From JAZREA01 sp045660545 (GTDB lineage Bacteria > Bacillota > Clostridia > Monoglobales > Firm-18): a stretch of 64,000 nt of DNA. Below, one piece after another: positions 8,609 through 16,263 of this stretch. The translations under genes and the position numbers were made by a program. The notes under the pieces were generated by a model. That model had not been told where the DNA came from and ran no database searches. It saw only the letters and a program-made list of their open reading frames with translations. The stretch spans positions 51,493 through 115,492 of the forward strand of contig JAZREA010000019.1 of NCBI GenBank assembly GCA_045660545.1, written 5' to 3'. Position 1 is the stretch's first letter. Each line of letters begins with the position of its first letter.

Positions 8609-9571
8609 TTATTTTCTATTCTTATTCAAATCTGGTATTCCCTTATAGGTCTTAAAGTCTTTTTTTGATTCAGCATTTTTCTTTTCAATAAGGTCATTTG
8701 TCATTGTTCTGCTGAAACCTATGAAAAATGATTTCTTACAGATGATGTCAAAAACTCTATCACTACCATTTAGAGTATAGCCATTTAGATTTAACAATTT
8801 TTCTGTAAGCGATAGAGGGAATGAAAGGGCAAAAGAAAGATTTATAAATATCTTCTTTCTAAATTCTTGTTCGCATTTGTTTTTACTGATGAAATCATTA
8901 TATACACTTTTGGGAACTCCATATTCTTCAAGTGCTTCACAATAACTGCTTTTACTTGTTCTTTCAGTAAATTCAATTTCATAATTTCTTTTCTTGTCGC
9001 ACTCTTTCAAGAATTCATCATAAGAAGATGATTTAAGCCACTTATTGTCAATAAATACTCTTGTTCTTATTTTTAATTCATTAAATCGCTGATTTAAGAT
9101 AATATCGTGTAATGTGTCTTTATAAGAAATTTCGTGTTTTGCTTTTTCTTCTTTTGAAGTGTCTGTGTCCTTTGCTTCTTTCTGTTCAAAGACCTTAATC
9201 AGTTTATCATAATATTTGTTAAACTGTTGTGAAAGTTCGTTTTCTATCTTACTGGAAGCAAAAATAGAATTTTCAAAGTTATAAATAAAAGGATTGATTG
9301 TTTCTTTTCCACTACCGAAATCAAAATGGAATGAAATCATATCTCGGTATGAAGTATAAATAATCGCTTTCTTATATTTTTCACTTTTGTAAATGCTTTC
9401 GTTTGCTTCTGAATGTCTTTCCCATTCATCACAAAAATTTTCTAATTCAATATAATAATCTTCAATTCTATCAAAATTTTCACGAACTACACATTGACGG
9501 CAACTGATAATCCAATCGGCAATCTCTTTATAATTCATTTTTGATAAATCAACTGAAAATAAACCATTCAT
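8609..9571 (-). CDS. Protein of unknown function with helix-turn-helix-like C-terminus
   Basis: A 320-residue, lysine- and glutamate-rich soluble protein. I recognise no enzyme motif. Around residues 235-295 the pattern YGVPKSVYNDFIS, then FALSFPLSLTEKLLNLNGYTL and DRVFDIICKKSF, resembles a small helical domain found at the C-terminus of many bacterial regulatory and defence-associated proteins. The upstream open frame includes a terminator hairpin, so I place the start at ATG 9571, nine bases after AGGTGG. It is next to a restriction-modification pair in the element, which makes a defence or regulatory role possible but unproven. Confidence 0.6.
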   Translation of the reverse strand: MNGLFSVDLSKMNYKEIADWIISCRQCVVRENFDRIEDYYIELENFCDEWERHSEANESIYKSEKYKKAIIYTSYRDMISFHFDFGSGKETINPFIYNFENSIFASSKIENELSQQFNKYYDKLIKVFEQKEAKDTDTSKEEKAKHEISYKDTLHDIILNQRFNELKIRTRVFIDNKWLKSSSYDEFLKECDKKRNYEIEFTERTSKSSYCEALEEYGVPKSVYNDFISKNKCEQEFRKKIFINLSFALSFPLSLTEKLLNLNGYTLNGSDRVFDIICKKSFFIGFSRTMTNDLIEKKNAESKKDFKTYKGIPDLNKNRK

Positions 9572-9591
9572 AATAATACACCACCTAAAAG

Positions 9592-9633
9592 AGAAAACCG
9601 CCAGAATGTAAAAACACATTCTGACGGTTTCTG
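9592..9633 (-). terminator. Terminator between restriction gene and 8609-9571 gene
   Basis: A 14-bp stem (CAGAATGT with ACATTCTG at its core, one mismatch) read on the minus strand is followed by TTTTCTCTTTT. It separates the restriction-modification operon from the next minus-strand gene. A second small hairpin, CCTGCCC with GGGCAGG, lies at 9659-9676. The rest of 9634-9808 shows no gene. Confidence 0.65.
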
Positions 9634-9808
9634 TTATTCCTACCATTTGTATTTGTTGCCTGCCCCAAAGGGCAGGAGTAATACCATTTCTTAACCATTT
9701 TGTTTCCTGCCATTGTTATTCTTTTAGACTAACAAAATAGATATGAGGGTGTAAAGGTTGCCCTTTACCTTATATACTATGCAGGAATATGTCAGAATAT
9801 AACCTTTA

Positions 9809-11116
9809 TTACAATTTAGTCAAGTTAAATACCCATTTAAGCCAACAAGAAACCGAAGTAGAACGCCGTTCTATCTGTCCTTTATTACAAACATTCAATT
9901 CTTTCATCATCTTTGTAATATCGCTTTTCTTTGGAAGTTCCCCAGAACTAATAATTTCATCAAAGAAGTGAGCATATATTTTATGTTGTAAAATCAAACT
10001 GACTATTTTAAGTTGTCGTTCTTTATAGTTTAACTTAAAAACTCTATTTCCAAGTTCGGTTAGTTGTACGAAAATTTGTTTATCTTCCTTGACTTTTTCA
10101 AACAACCCCAAATATTTCCCAGCATTAAAATAATAATCAGATTGTCTTTCTTGAAAATCCATAAGTTCTGCTATCTGGACTGTTGTCATAGGATTATCAT
10201 ACATATTTTCAAGTAGAGAAATAATGCGATCCATTGAATCTGCCTGAACAAATGGTATGGTTGTTTTTTCCATATTATCATCTGTTATAATGTTTGTATT
10301 GTTCCTGACAGAGATTAAATCTTCCATATCAATACTGGTATCTTGTAATGAATAGTTTTTTGTCTTGACCAATTCAATAGAAGAATAATCTTCAAGTTTT
10401 GTAAATCTATATTCAAACAATCTATATATCATATTTGAATATACAGAGAACACAAGTCTTATAGGCTTATTTACTTTTGTTTTCCACAATCTATATGGAT
10501 AATATAATTGTCTTATATGAAAATCTTCATATACAACATTTTTGGCTTCCATTATAACTACTGATTCATCATTTTCAAAACCACCGTCAATTTCACAACG
10601 AGCATTATTAACTACAACATTCCTTTTTATGTTTCTAAAAGTATCTACTTGAAACTCAAAAGTCCCCGTCCCCATTTTTCCATTAAATGTTGAAACATTT
10701 TTACTTGTTCCCAGAAAATCGTCAAGTATGCCTGTTAGAATCAATACATTTATAGCATTAGCCTCGGAGTTTATATTGTTTATGTCTATTGACTCATACT
10801 CTGGCACATCAACATGTGTCATTTTTTCCACTTTTTCTTCCAATTCAGGTATTTCTTGATATAGTATAAAATCACTTATAACATAAGAACTGCTACTGTC
10901 AGGCAGAATATTTAGTTTGTTTTTCCTCAATATATCTGGAAGTGATGATGTGCTGTCCCATTTTGCCATAAGTCTAGGTTCTTTATATTCTTTTATTTGA
11001 CTTGCCTTTATATGAAATATTCCGTTTGTTTCAACTTCTTGTATGATATTATATTTTTCTATTAACTCTTTCCAAGCGTCATTAGTAGAAAGGTTTTTAC
11101 TTTTGTTCTGGGACAT
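9809..11116 (-). CDS. Type II restriction endonuclease-like protein
   Basis: A 435-residue protein paired with an adenine methylase. The middle contains a PD-(D/E)xK-type nuclease core: CEIDGGFEND then VVIMEAKN about ten residues on, giving the D...ExK catalytic set. The later part is helical and may hold winged-helix segments (MTTVQIAELMDFQERQ). The pairing, a 20-bp overlap with the methylase and the nuclease motif together indicate a type II restriction enzyme. The cut site cannot be read from sequence. ATG 11116 is preceded by GAGGTG ten bases upstream. Read downstream of the methylase, so protection is made first. Confidence 0.75.
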   Translation of the reverse strand: MSQNKSKNLSTNDAWKELIEKYNIIQEVETNGIFHIKASQIKEYKEPRLMAKWDSTSSLPDILRKNKLNILPDSSSSYVISDFILYQEIPELEEKVEKMTHVDVPEYESIDINNINSEANAINVLILTGILDDFLGTSKNVSTFNGKMGTGTFEFQVDTFRNIKRNVVVNNARCEIDGGFENDESVVIMEAKNVVYEDFHIRQLYYPYRLWKTKVNKPIRLVFSVYSNMIYRLFEYRFTKLEDYSSIELVKTKNYSLQDTSIDMEDLISVRNNTNIITDDNMEKTTIPFVQADSMDRIISLLENMYDNPMTTVQIAELMDFQERQSDYYFNAGKYLGLFEKVKEDKQIFVQLTELGNRVFKLNYKERQLKIVSLILQHKIYAHFFDEIISSGELPKKSDITKMMKELNVCNKGQIERRSTSVSCWLKWVFNLTKL

Positions 11117-11942
11117 AATAAACTAACACCTCATTTATTTCCCCTCTTTTTTCAGCATTACTGTTTATTGTTCGTTTTGCTTGAACTGTAAGAATGGAAT
11201 AATCTTTATATAAATCTCTAATCTCTGGACAATCAGAGTTAGAAAGCAAAAAGCCTATATTCTTGGCTTTTAATTTATCACACTCTCTTTTTAACTCAAC
11301 TTGTTGTTCATAAGAAAAGCCGTTTTCAGTATAGCCAGTAAAAGAAGATGATGATGAAATAGGCATATAAGGTGGATCAAGATAAACAAATGCCCCTTTT
11401 CTCAATCCTTTTAAAGCTTCTTTATAATCTCCCTGCTTAATTGTAATGTTATTATTTTTCAAATATTTTGACATTGCCCTGATTGTAGGAGCATTGACTA
11501 TGTTAGGATTTTTATATTTACCATAAGGGGAGTTAAATTGCCCTGCTGAATTAACCCTATATAAACCATTAAAGCAAGTTTTGTTTAAGTATATTATTCT
11601 CGCCGCTTTTTCCACATCGGTAAGAGAATCAAAGTTTTTAACTCTATCTAATGCCCTTACCTTGTAAAAATACTCTTCGTTGTTATTTAAACTATGTTTT
11701 TCCAGTTCCTTAATTAGTTCTTCTGGGTAATCTCTAACAGTCAAATATACATTTATCAATTCTTCATTGTAGTCATTGATAATAGCTTTTTTAGGTTGTA
11801 GTTCAAAGAAAACCGCACCACCACCAATGAATGGTTCAACATAAGTAGAACAGTTGGCATTTATTAAAGGAATTATACTATCTAATAATTGCCTTTTTCC
11901 ACCAACCCATTTTAGTATGGGGCTAATAAGCACATTTTTCAC
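11097..11942 (-). CDS. D12-class DNA adenine-N6 methyltransferase
   Basis: A 281-residue methylase with KWVGGKRQLL near the N-terminus, the AdoMet-binding EPFIGGGAVFF motif and the catalytic DPPY (LDPPYMP), in the order of the Dam/DpnM (D12) family. These methylate N6 of adenine, often in GATC-like sites. The frame opens further upstream, but AGAGGTG five bases before GTG 11942 marks the start. It protects DNA from the endonuclease encoded directly downstream with 20 bp of overlap. Target sequence unknown. Confidence 0.88.
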   Translation of the reverse strand: MKNVLISPILKWVGGKRQLLDSIIPLINANCSTYVEPFIGGGAVFFELQPKKAIINDYNEELINVYLTVRDYPEELIKELEKHSLNNNEEYFYKVRALDRVKNFDSLTDVEKAARIIYLNKTCFNGLYRVNSAGQFNSPYGKYKNPNIVNAPTIRAMSKYLKNNNITIKQGDYKEALKGLRKGAFVYLDPPYMPISSSSSFTGYTENGFSYEQQVELKRECDKLKAKNIGFLLSNSDCPEIRDLYKDYSILTVQAKRTINSNAEKRGEINEVLVYYVPEQK

Positions 11943-12045
11943 TTGAACACCTCTTTTCAAAACAATCTAAATTTATTATAACACATAATTTCCCAAAAGT
12001 CAATTTTCTTCCGCATAAAAGGATAATTTCTGAATATTTATTGTT

Positions 12046-12783
12046 TTATGGTGGAATATATATTCTTTTCTTATCTATTCTTAATAGATATACCTTCTTA
12101 ACTGATATATTCTTTCTCTTACTTAATAGAGGGGTATATATTATATAAGTCATATTACATTGTAGTCTTTTTGTATTTAATTGTGTTCGGGAATGTCTTT
12201 GTCTGCCTTGTTTCTTCGGTTGTGTCGGTTTTTCTATATGTGTAAATTTAATTCGTTGTGCCTTAATGGTGGCGTTTGCTTTTGATACGGCGGTATAAAA
12301 TCCGTGCTTGTCGGTTGATAATATTCCTTTTTCGTCTATCTCTACTGTTCGTATGGTCTGGGATTGTCTTAATACATAGGTCAATGCTTCTTCTTGATAT
12401 TCTCGGCAATCGTTATACCATACTGCTTTGGTCTTATATTTGTTGTTCAAGCGGTCAGCCATAAGGGAACATATCATATCAGCAGGATTGCCGTATAGAA
12501 CGATATGTATGTGCGGTGCGGTCTTGTGGTTAGGTAGATAGTAGTTAGTTCTGGCAAATCTCTTTTTCGGTCTGCCCCTTTTTCCAGTTCGCACAGTTGT
12601 CATAGTCCCTGCTTTTGGATTGTATTCACTAACACCGATAACCGCCTTACAAAAGTAGCCTTTTCTCGCACATAGTCTTTGAAGCCATATTTTAATGGTG
12701 TTTGCTTCCTTTACTGCTTCTTTGGTGTTGCTAAAAATACTGCTTGAAACAGTAAGCATCATAACTTTGGTCTTTCTTTTCAT
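12046..12783 (-). CDS. HUH endonuclease-like replication/nicking protein
   Basis: A 245-residue basic protein. APHIHIVLYG around residue 90 is an HUH motif (two metal-binding histidines around a hydrophobic residue), and YVLRQ around residue 136 supplies a candidate catalytic tyrosine in the right order for rolling-circle Rep proteins. Such enzymes nick one DNA strand at an origin. The C-terminal third is rich in Lys/Arg and shows no domain. ATG 12783 is favoured over the upstream ATG by GAGAGTG six bases before it. In the element it probably drives replication or mobilization. Family assignment rests on the short motifs. Confidence 0.6.
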   Translation of the reverse strand: MKRKTKVMMLTVSSSIFSNTKEAVKEANTIKIWLQRLCARKGYFCKAVIGVSEYNPKAGTMTTVRTGKRGRPKKRFARTNYYLPNHKTAPHIHIVLYGNPADMICSLMADRLNNKYKTKAVWYNDCREYQEEALTYVLRQSQTIRTVEIDEKGILSTDKHGFYTAVSKANATIKAQRIKFTHIEKPTQPKKQGRQRHSRTQLNTKRLQCNMTYIIYTPLLSKRKNISVKKVYLLRIDKKRIYIPP

Positions 12784-12904
12784 TTGTATCACTCTCATAT
12801 CTCTATTTTTAGAAACATACGGAGAAAATGAAAAGTATATAAATTTTAAGTGTCTGACGATTTTTGAAATCGTTATAACATAAGTATTTCAAGGCATTTT
12901 ATAA

Positions 12905-12937
12905 CAAAAAAATAGCCTTATACCGCAGTATAAAGCC
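12905..12937 (-). terminator. Terminator of the 14603-12943 operon
   Basis: GCTTTATAC pairs with GTATAAGGC around TGCG on the minus strand, followed by seven T. It lies just past the 37-residue gene. Confidence 0.75.
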
Positions 12938-12942
12938 ATTTT

Positions 12943-13056
12943 TTAAATTTCTCCCAGAGAAAATTCCATACTCTCTACCCATTGTTCAAAATCTCTCTGG
13001 AAGGTCTCTCTTGATATTTCTTCCAGAAATTCAATCTCGTCTTTTGTCAGTTTCAT
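12943..13056 (-). CDS. Small protein of unknown function, 37 aa
   Basis: A short frame starting at ATG 13056 after GGCGG with seven bases of spacing. The product is acidic and helical (MKLTKDEIEFLEEIS...). It lies between the 292-residue gene and a terminator, in the same direction, so it is likely the last gene of that operon. No function can be assigned. Confidence 0.5.
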   Translation of the reverse strand: MKLTKDEIEFLEEISRETFQRDFEQWVESMEFSLGEI

Positions 13057-13107
13057 ATCTAATCCGCCGTCCTTTCCTTTATATATTATATAAGGTAGGA
13101 ACTCGGA

Positions 13108-13986
13108 CTATAACCATTTTTCTACATCAATCCCAGAAAAGAGACGATTTTTTACATTATACCAATGAAATCTTATGTTTTCATCTGGGAAATGATTAAA
13201 AACTTTCTTTTGTAAGAATTCTGATTTTTCATTAAGAGAATACACATCAAATATAACTCTTGTCGGTATGCCATACATCATTGATGATACCGCTTCAAGA
13301 GATTTTTTTATGTTCCTTATAAGTTTCTCGGCATTGTTCTGGTGTAGAAAGATAGCCAGATGAACTTGGAGCGTGTTCTCGGTGTAGTCGGCATAACGAA
13401 CATAAACATTATTATTTCTCATAATAAGTAGGTCTGTTGTCTGGCAGGCGGTTTTCTTCAAGGTGTCTTTTCGCCCTTTGGTGCTTGATTTCAGAAACTC
13501 GGTTTTCTCTTTCAGTTCGTCCAGATATAATTTTAATGTGCTTGTGTCGGCACTTTTGCCACTCATAAAGCAAAATACTCGGTTTAAGAAATTCAAACTG
13601 TTCTCTACGGCATAGTAGCAGAAATTCCCTTGTTGTAGGATTTTAACCATTTTCTCGGTGTTGTCAAAATATGTATGTATCAGCATTTCGCAGAGTAAGG
13701 CAGAGTGAAGCAGGTGCTTACTCGTTAGTCTGGGCGATTTTGTTGATAATCCAAAATGACGATAGGCAATATGCTTGACGATTATAACCTTGTTTCTTCC
13801 TATCTGCTTTACCTTGATAATGCCATTGTCTATAAGTCTTTCAATTAGTCTGGTGTCGGTTTTTCCTATCATACTGTAAAAGTGTTTCAGGAACATCACG
13901 CCCCCACACCCTGAAATAATTATATATATAATTTTTTCGTTATCTGCCAGAAGTCTTTTCTGGCACATTTCTTTTATTCCGTCCAT
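13108..13986 (-). CDS. Element-encoded protein of unknown function with N-terminal helix-turn-helix
   Basis: A 292-residue protein. The first 75 residues look like a winged helix (MIGKTDTRLIERLIDNGIIKVKQIG...NKVIIV). The rest is a mixed fold ending in VIFDVYSLNEKSEF and HWYNVKNR. ATG 13986 follows AAGGGGG. It lies between a 198-residue gene with similar features and a 37-residue gene, upstream of the HUH protein. The layout resembles replication-relaxation type accessory proteins of mobile elements, but I do not see a diagnostic motif. Confidence 0.55.
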   Translation of the reverse strand: MDGIKEMCQKRLLADNEKIIYIIISGCGGVMFLKHFYSMIGKTDTRLIERLIDNGIIKVKQIGRNKVIIVKHIAYRHFGLSTKSPRLTSKHLLHSALLCEMLIHTYFDNTEKMVKILQQGNFCYYAVENSLNFLNRVFCFMSGKSADTSTLKLYLDELKEKTEFLKSSTKGRKDTLKKTACQTTDLLIMRNNNVYVRYADYTENTLQVHLAIFLHQNNAEKLIRNIKKSLEAVSSMMYGIPTRVIFDVYSLNEKSEFLQKKVFNHFPDENIRFHWYNVKNRLFSGIDVEKWL

Positions 13987-14006
13987 TTTTAATTCCCCCT
14001 TGTTAA

Positions 14007-14603
14007 TTAAATTCGTTCCATTTCAAGACTTCCACCAATTATAGAAACCGTCTCAATTTTAGCATTCACTTCAATTTCACTATATGCCGAAGTAATCACC
14101 TCGTAATACTCATTTGTGCCGTAGGCAAGGTCTGGCATTGATACTGTGTGATTAGTCAAAGCATTATATAGTTCTTCGTGTCGGTCATATTGTTTGTCTT
14201 CTAACAGTTTGTCCAGATGTTCTTTGAACTCGTCCCTGATTTCTGCTTCACATCTCATAGTAAGCCTTTGTTCTGGCGTTAATGATATTATCTTGTTCAT
14301 CAGCCTTAAATCGTGTTCTGTGCCAGTGCTTGTATAATATTTGCGGTCGGCAAGTGTCGGCACATTCTGGGCAATCCATTTTCTGCCGTCATCTGATATT
14401 CGGTAAATGCTTTGTCTGTTGCCCTTATCATCTATGTATGAGCATTTCTGGATTGTCCTATCAAGCACGAAATTTTTAAGGCGGTTAGCCGTAATAAATT
14501 TGAGTGCTTGTTCCTTTGAGCAAACACCAGAACATCTAAGGGCGTTCAAGAATTGAATGTCCTTGTGGTTCGGTGTTTGTATATAATGAGATTTTCTTCC
14601 CAA
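14007..14603 (-). CDS. Replication-relaxation-like protein of the element
   Basis: A 198-residue protein with an N-terminal winged-helix pattern (DIQFLNALRCSGVCSKEQALKFI, YRISDDGRKWI) and a central STGTEHDLRLMNKI block. The EHDL element is reminiscent of the replication-relaxation family found with mobile-element replication genes. I choose TTG 14603 because AGGGGG lies eight bases before it; the frame also has a GTG three codons earlier. First gene of the minus-strand operon, starting next to the inverted-repeat region 14628-14756. Function is an inference from family resemblance and position. Confidence 0.45.
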   Translation of the reverse strand: MGRKSHYIQTPNHKDIQFLNALRCSGVCSKEQALKFITANRLKNFVLDRTIQKCSYIDDKGNRQSIYRISDDGRKWIAQNVPTLADRKYYTSTGTEHDLRLMNKIISLTPEQRLTMRCEAEIRDEFKEHLDKLLEDKQYDRHEELYNALTNHTVSMPDLAYGTNEYYEVITSAYSEIEVNAKIETVSIIGGSLEMERI

Positions 14604-14627
14604 GAAAATCACCCCCTTGAGCTTCTG

Positions 14628-14756
14628 GCAAGACCGAACGAAGCAAGAAAGAAAAAAATATTCACATTCTGGGAATATGGTGGCATAGCCATTTTTCTTT
14701 TGGTGGTATGAAAAAATTATTAAAATAATTTTTATACCTGCGGAGTGAGGTCTTGC
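14628..14756. other. Candidate origin (replication or transfer) of the element
   Basis: This non-coding stretch has outer inverted repeats GCAAGACC (14628-14635) and GGTCTTGC (14749-14756), enclosing a hairpin at 14705-14738 (GGTATGAAAAAATTAT paired with ATAATTTTTATACC, one bulge). It sits between the divergent gene blocks, near the HUH-protein operon. Nested repeats next to rep genes are typical of rolling-circle or transfer origins. The rest of 14604-14874 is AT-rich and empty. Confidence 0.4.
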
Positions 14757-14874
14757 GAGATTGTTTTCTTACCGTATTATATATAATACTTTATTTATAA
14801 GTGTTCTATAACTTGAAGATGTTGAAACAAGGCGATTAGTCTGGTTGGTGTTGATTTCAATATTTTTCAATATC

Positions 14875-14926
14875 TTCCGTATATACGGAATGGTTTTCTT
14901 GACACATAGTGTAGGTGTGTTATAAT
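14875..14926 (+). promoter_or_regulatory. Promoter with palindromic operator, upstream of first ArdA-like gene
   Basis: A perfect 16-bp palindrome TTCCGTATATACGGAA (14875-14890) lies eight bases before -35 TTGACA (14899-14904); -10 TATAAT is at 14921-14926 with a 16-bp spacer. The same arrangement recurs at 15481. Confidence 0.8.
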
Positions 14927-15023
14927 AAAAATAGATAGATTTTGTCGCATTTACTTGAATAATGGCGTTCTTCTCACAGTAGTATATAAGAAAAAACAAA
15001 ATAGAAAGAGAGGAACAAAAGAT

Positions 15024-15476
15024 ATGAGTAGAATGGCGGTATATTTTATTACCCAAAGTAAAGCAGGCAACAAAATAGGTATTGAGGGGAAATGGGTTAG
15101 ATTACCCATAGGTAGAGTAGCACTTGAAAGAGTGCTGAAACAAATCGGTAAGAATGATGAATGTATGGAATGTTTCATCACGGAATGTAAAAACGAAGTA
15201 TTCGGCAAAGGCAATAAGTTAGATAATCACAAGAAGATTATAGAACTGAATAATTTGGCAGGGCGGTTAAGAAATCTTTCAAATGATGATACTAATAAAC
15301 TCTGTGCTTTTATTGAAGCATACAATTATTCAAGTTCTGATGATTTAATTAAGATTTTAGATTGCCTTAAAGATTATAAGTTAATCCAAAATGTAGATGA
15401 AAGTGCTTACAACACCAGAGAATACAAGGGGAAACGAGTTTTTACCACTTACGGACTATTGATTAAAATAGTTTGA
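15024..15476 (+). CDS. ArdA-like antirestriction protein, short form
   Basis: A 150-residue acidic protein related to the second gene at 15716: GKWVRLPIGRVALERVLKQIG matches GEWVELPVPTEELDEVLKRIG there, and both continue with an IIELNNLAGRL or YKLNELAEMI helix. ArdA proteins mimic DNA and block type I restriction enzymes. This copy stops where ArdA normally has its C-terminal domain (the FDYSSYGRD part), so it may be a degraded or specialised version. ATG 15024 follows GAGAGG. It has its own palindrome-linked promoter. Confidence 0.65.
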   Translation: MSRMAVYFITQSKAGNKIGIEGKWVRLPIGRVALERVLKQIGKNDECMECFITECKNEVFGKGNKLDNHKKIIELNNLAGRLRNLSNDDTNKLCAFIEAYNYSSSDDLIKILDCLKDYKLIQNVDESAYNTREYKGKRVFTTYGLLIKIV

Positions 15477-15480
15477 TTTC

Positions 15481-15533
15481 TTCCGTATATACGGAATGGA
15501 TTTCTTGATTTATAATGATTTTTATGTTAAAAT
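15481..15533 (+). promoter_or_regulatory. Second promoter with the same palindromic operator
   Basis: TTCCGTATATACGGAA (15481-15496), eight bases, -35 TTGATT (15505-15510), 17 bp, -10 TAAAAT (15528-15533). Palindrome and spacing to the -35 are identical to the promoter at 14875. Confidence 0.8.
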
Positions 15534-15588
15534 ATAATTGTAAGATGTGCATCACAAACAAAAAATCAAATCAAGGAGCGTTTAAGCT

Positions 15589-15702
15589 ATGAAAAGTAAA
15601 AATAAAAAAATAATCTATATTCCAAAGGAAGAAAACATCATTGATTACAATGAGATAATTAAGATTTTATGCGAAAATATGAATAACTATATTAAAAGAT
15701 GA
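15589..15702 (+). CDS. Small basic protein of unknown function, 37 aa
   Basis: ATG 15589 is preceded by AAGGAG at ten bases. The product begins with a lysine-rich stretch (MKSKNKKIIYIPKEE) and continues as an amphipathic helix. It is the first gene behind the second palindrome promoter and ends 13 bp before the second ArdA-like gene, so the two are surely co-transcribed. Function unknown. Confidence 0.55.
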   Translation: MKSKNKKIIYIPKEENIIDYNEIIKILCENMNNYIKR

Positions 15703-15715
15703 AAGCGAGGCACTA

Positions 15716-16243
15716 ATGATGTTAAATTTGTATATTAGTAATCTCGGAAAATATGTAGAAGGCTTTCTCGTTGGGGAATGGGTAGAATTACCCGTTCCCA
15801 CAGAGGAACTTGACGAAGTATTAAAGAGAATTGGTATTAACAAAGAATATGAAGAATTTTTTCTGACCGATTGGGAAAGTGAAATCTATGGCTTAACAAA
15901 AGTTATAGGTGAATACTCCAATATTTATAAATTAAATGAACTTGCTGAAATGATTGAAGCACTTGATTCTTATGATATTAAGAAACTAGAAGCAGTTTTA
16001 GAGTATCAGGGTGCTACATCAGCAACAGAGGTAATGGAACTGATTGAAGATTTAGATAGTTATACTTTATATGAAAATATTGAAAATGACTATGATTTAG
16101 GCTATTACTTTGCGGAGGAATGTTGTTGTATTGATATTCCAGAAAACCTAAAATGCTATTTTGATTATTCATCTTATGGCAGAGATATAGACCTTGACGG
16201 TTGTGGTTGTTTTACTAAAAATGGTTATATTATGGCTTATTAA
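15716..16243 (+). CDS. ardA: ArdA-family antirestriction protein
   Basis: A 175-residue strongly acidic protein with the full ArdA layout: VGEWVELPVP near the N-terminus, YKLNELAEMIEALDSYDIKK in the middle and the C-terminal signature GYYFAEECCCIDIPENL, then YFDYSSYGRD. ArdA dimers mimic bent B-DNA and inhibit type I restriction enzymes, which helps an element enter a new host. The start is ATG 15716 or the next codon 15719, after GCGAGG. It is in an operon behind the second palindrome promoter and ahead of the recombinase. Confidence 0.85.
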   Translation: MMLNLYISNLGKYVEGFLVGEWVELPVPTEELDEVLKRIGINKEYEEFFLTDWESEIYGLTKVIGEYSNIYKLNELAEMIEALDSYDIKKLEAVLEYQGATSATEVMELIEDLDSYTLYENIENDYDLGYYFAEECCCIDIPENLKCYFDYSSYGRDIDLDGCGCFTKNGYIMAY

Positions 16244-16263
16244 AGCAGAAAGGATTAACAGAT

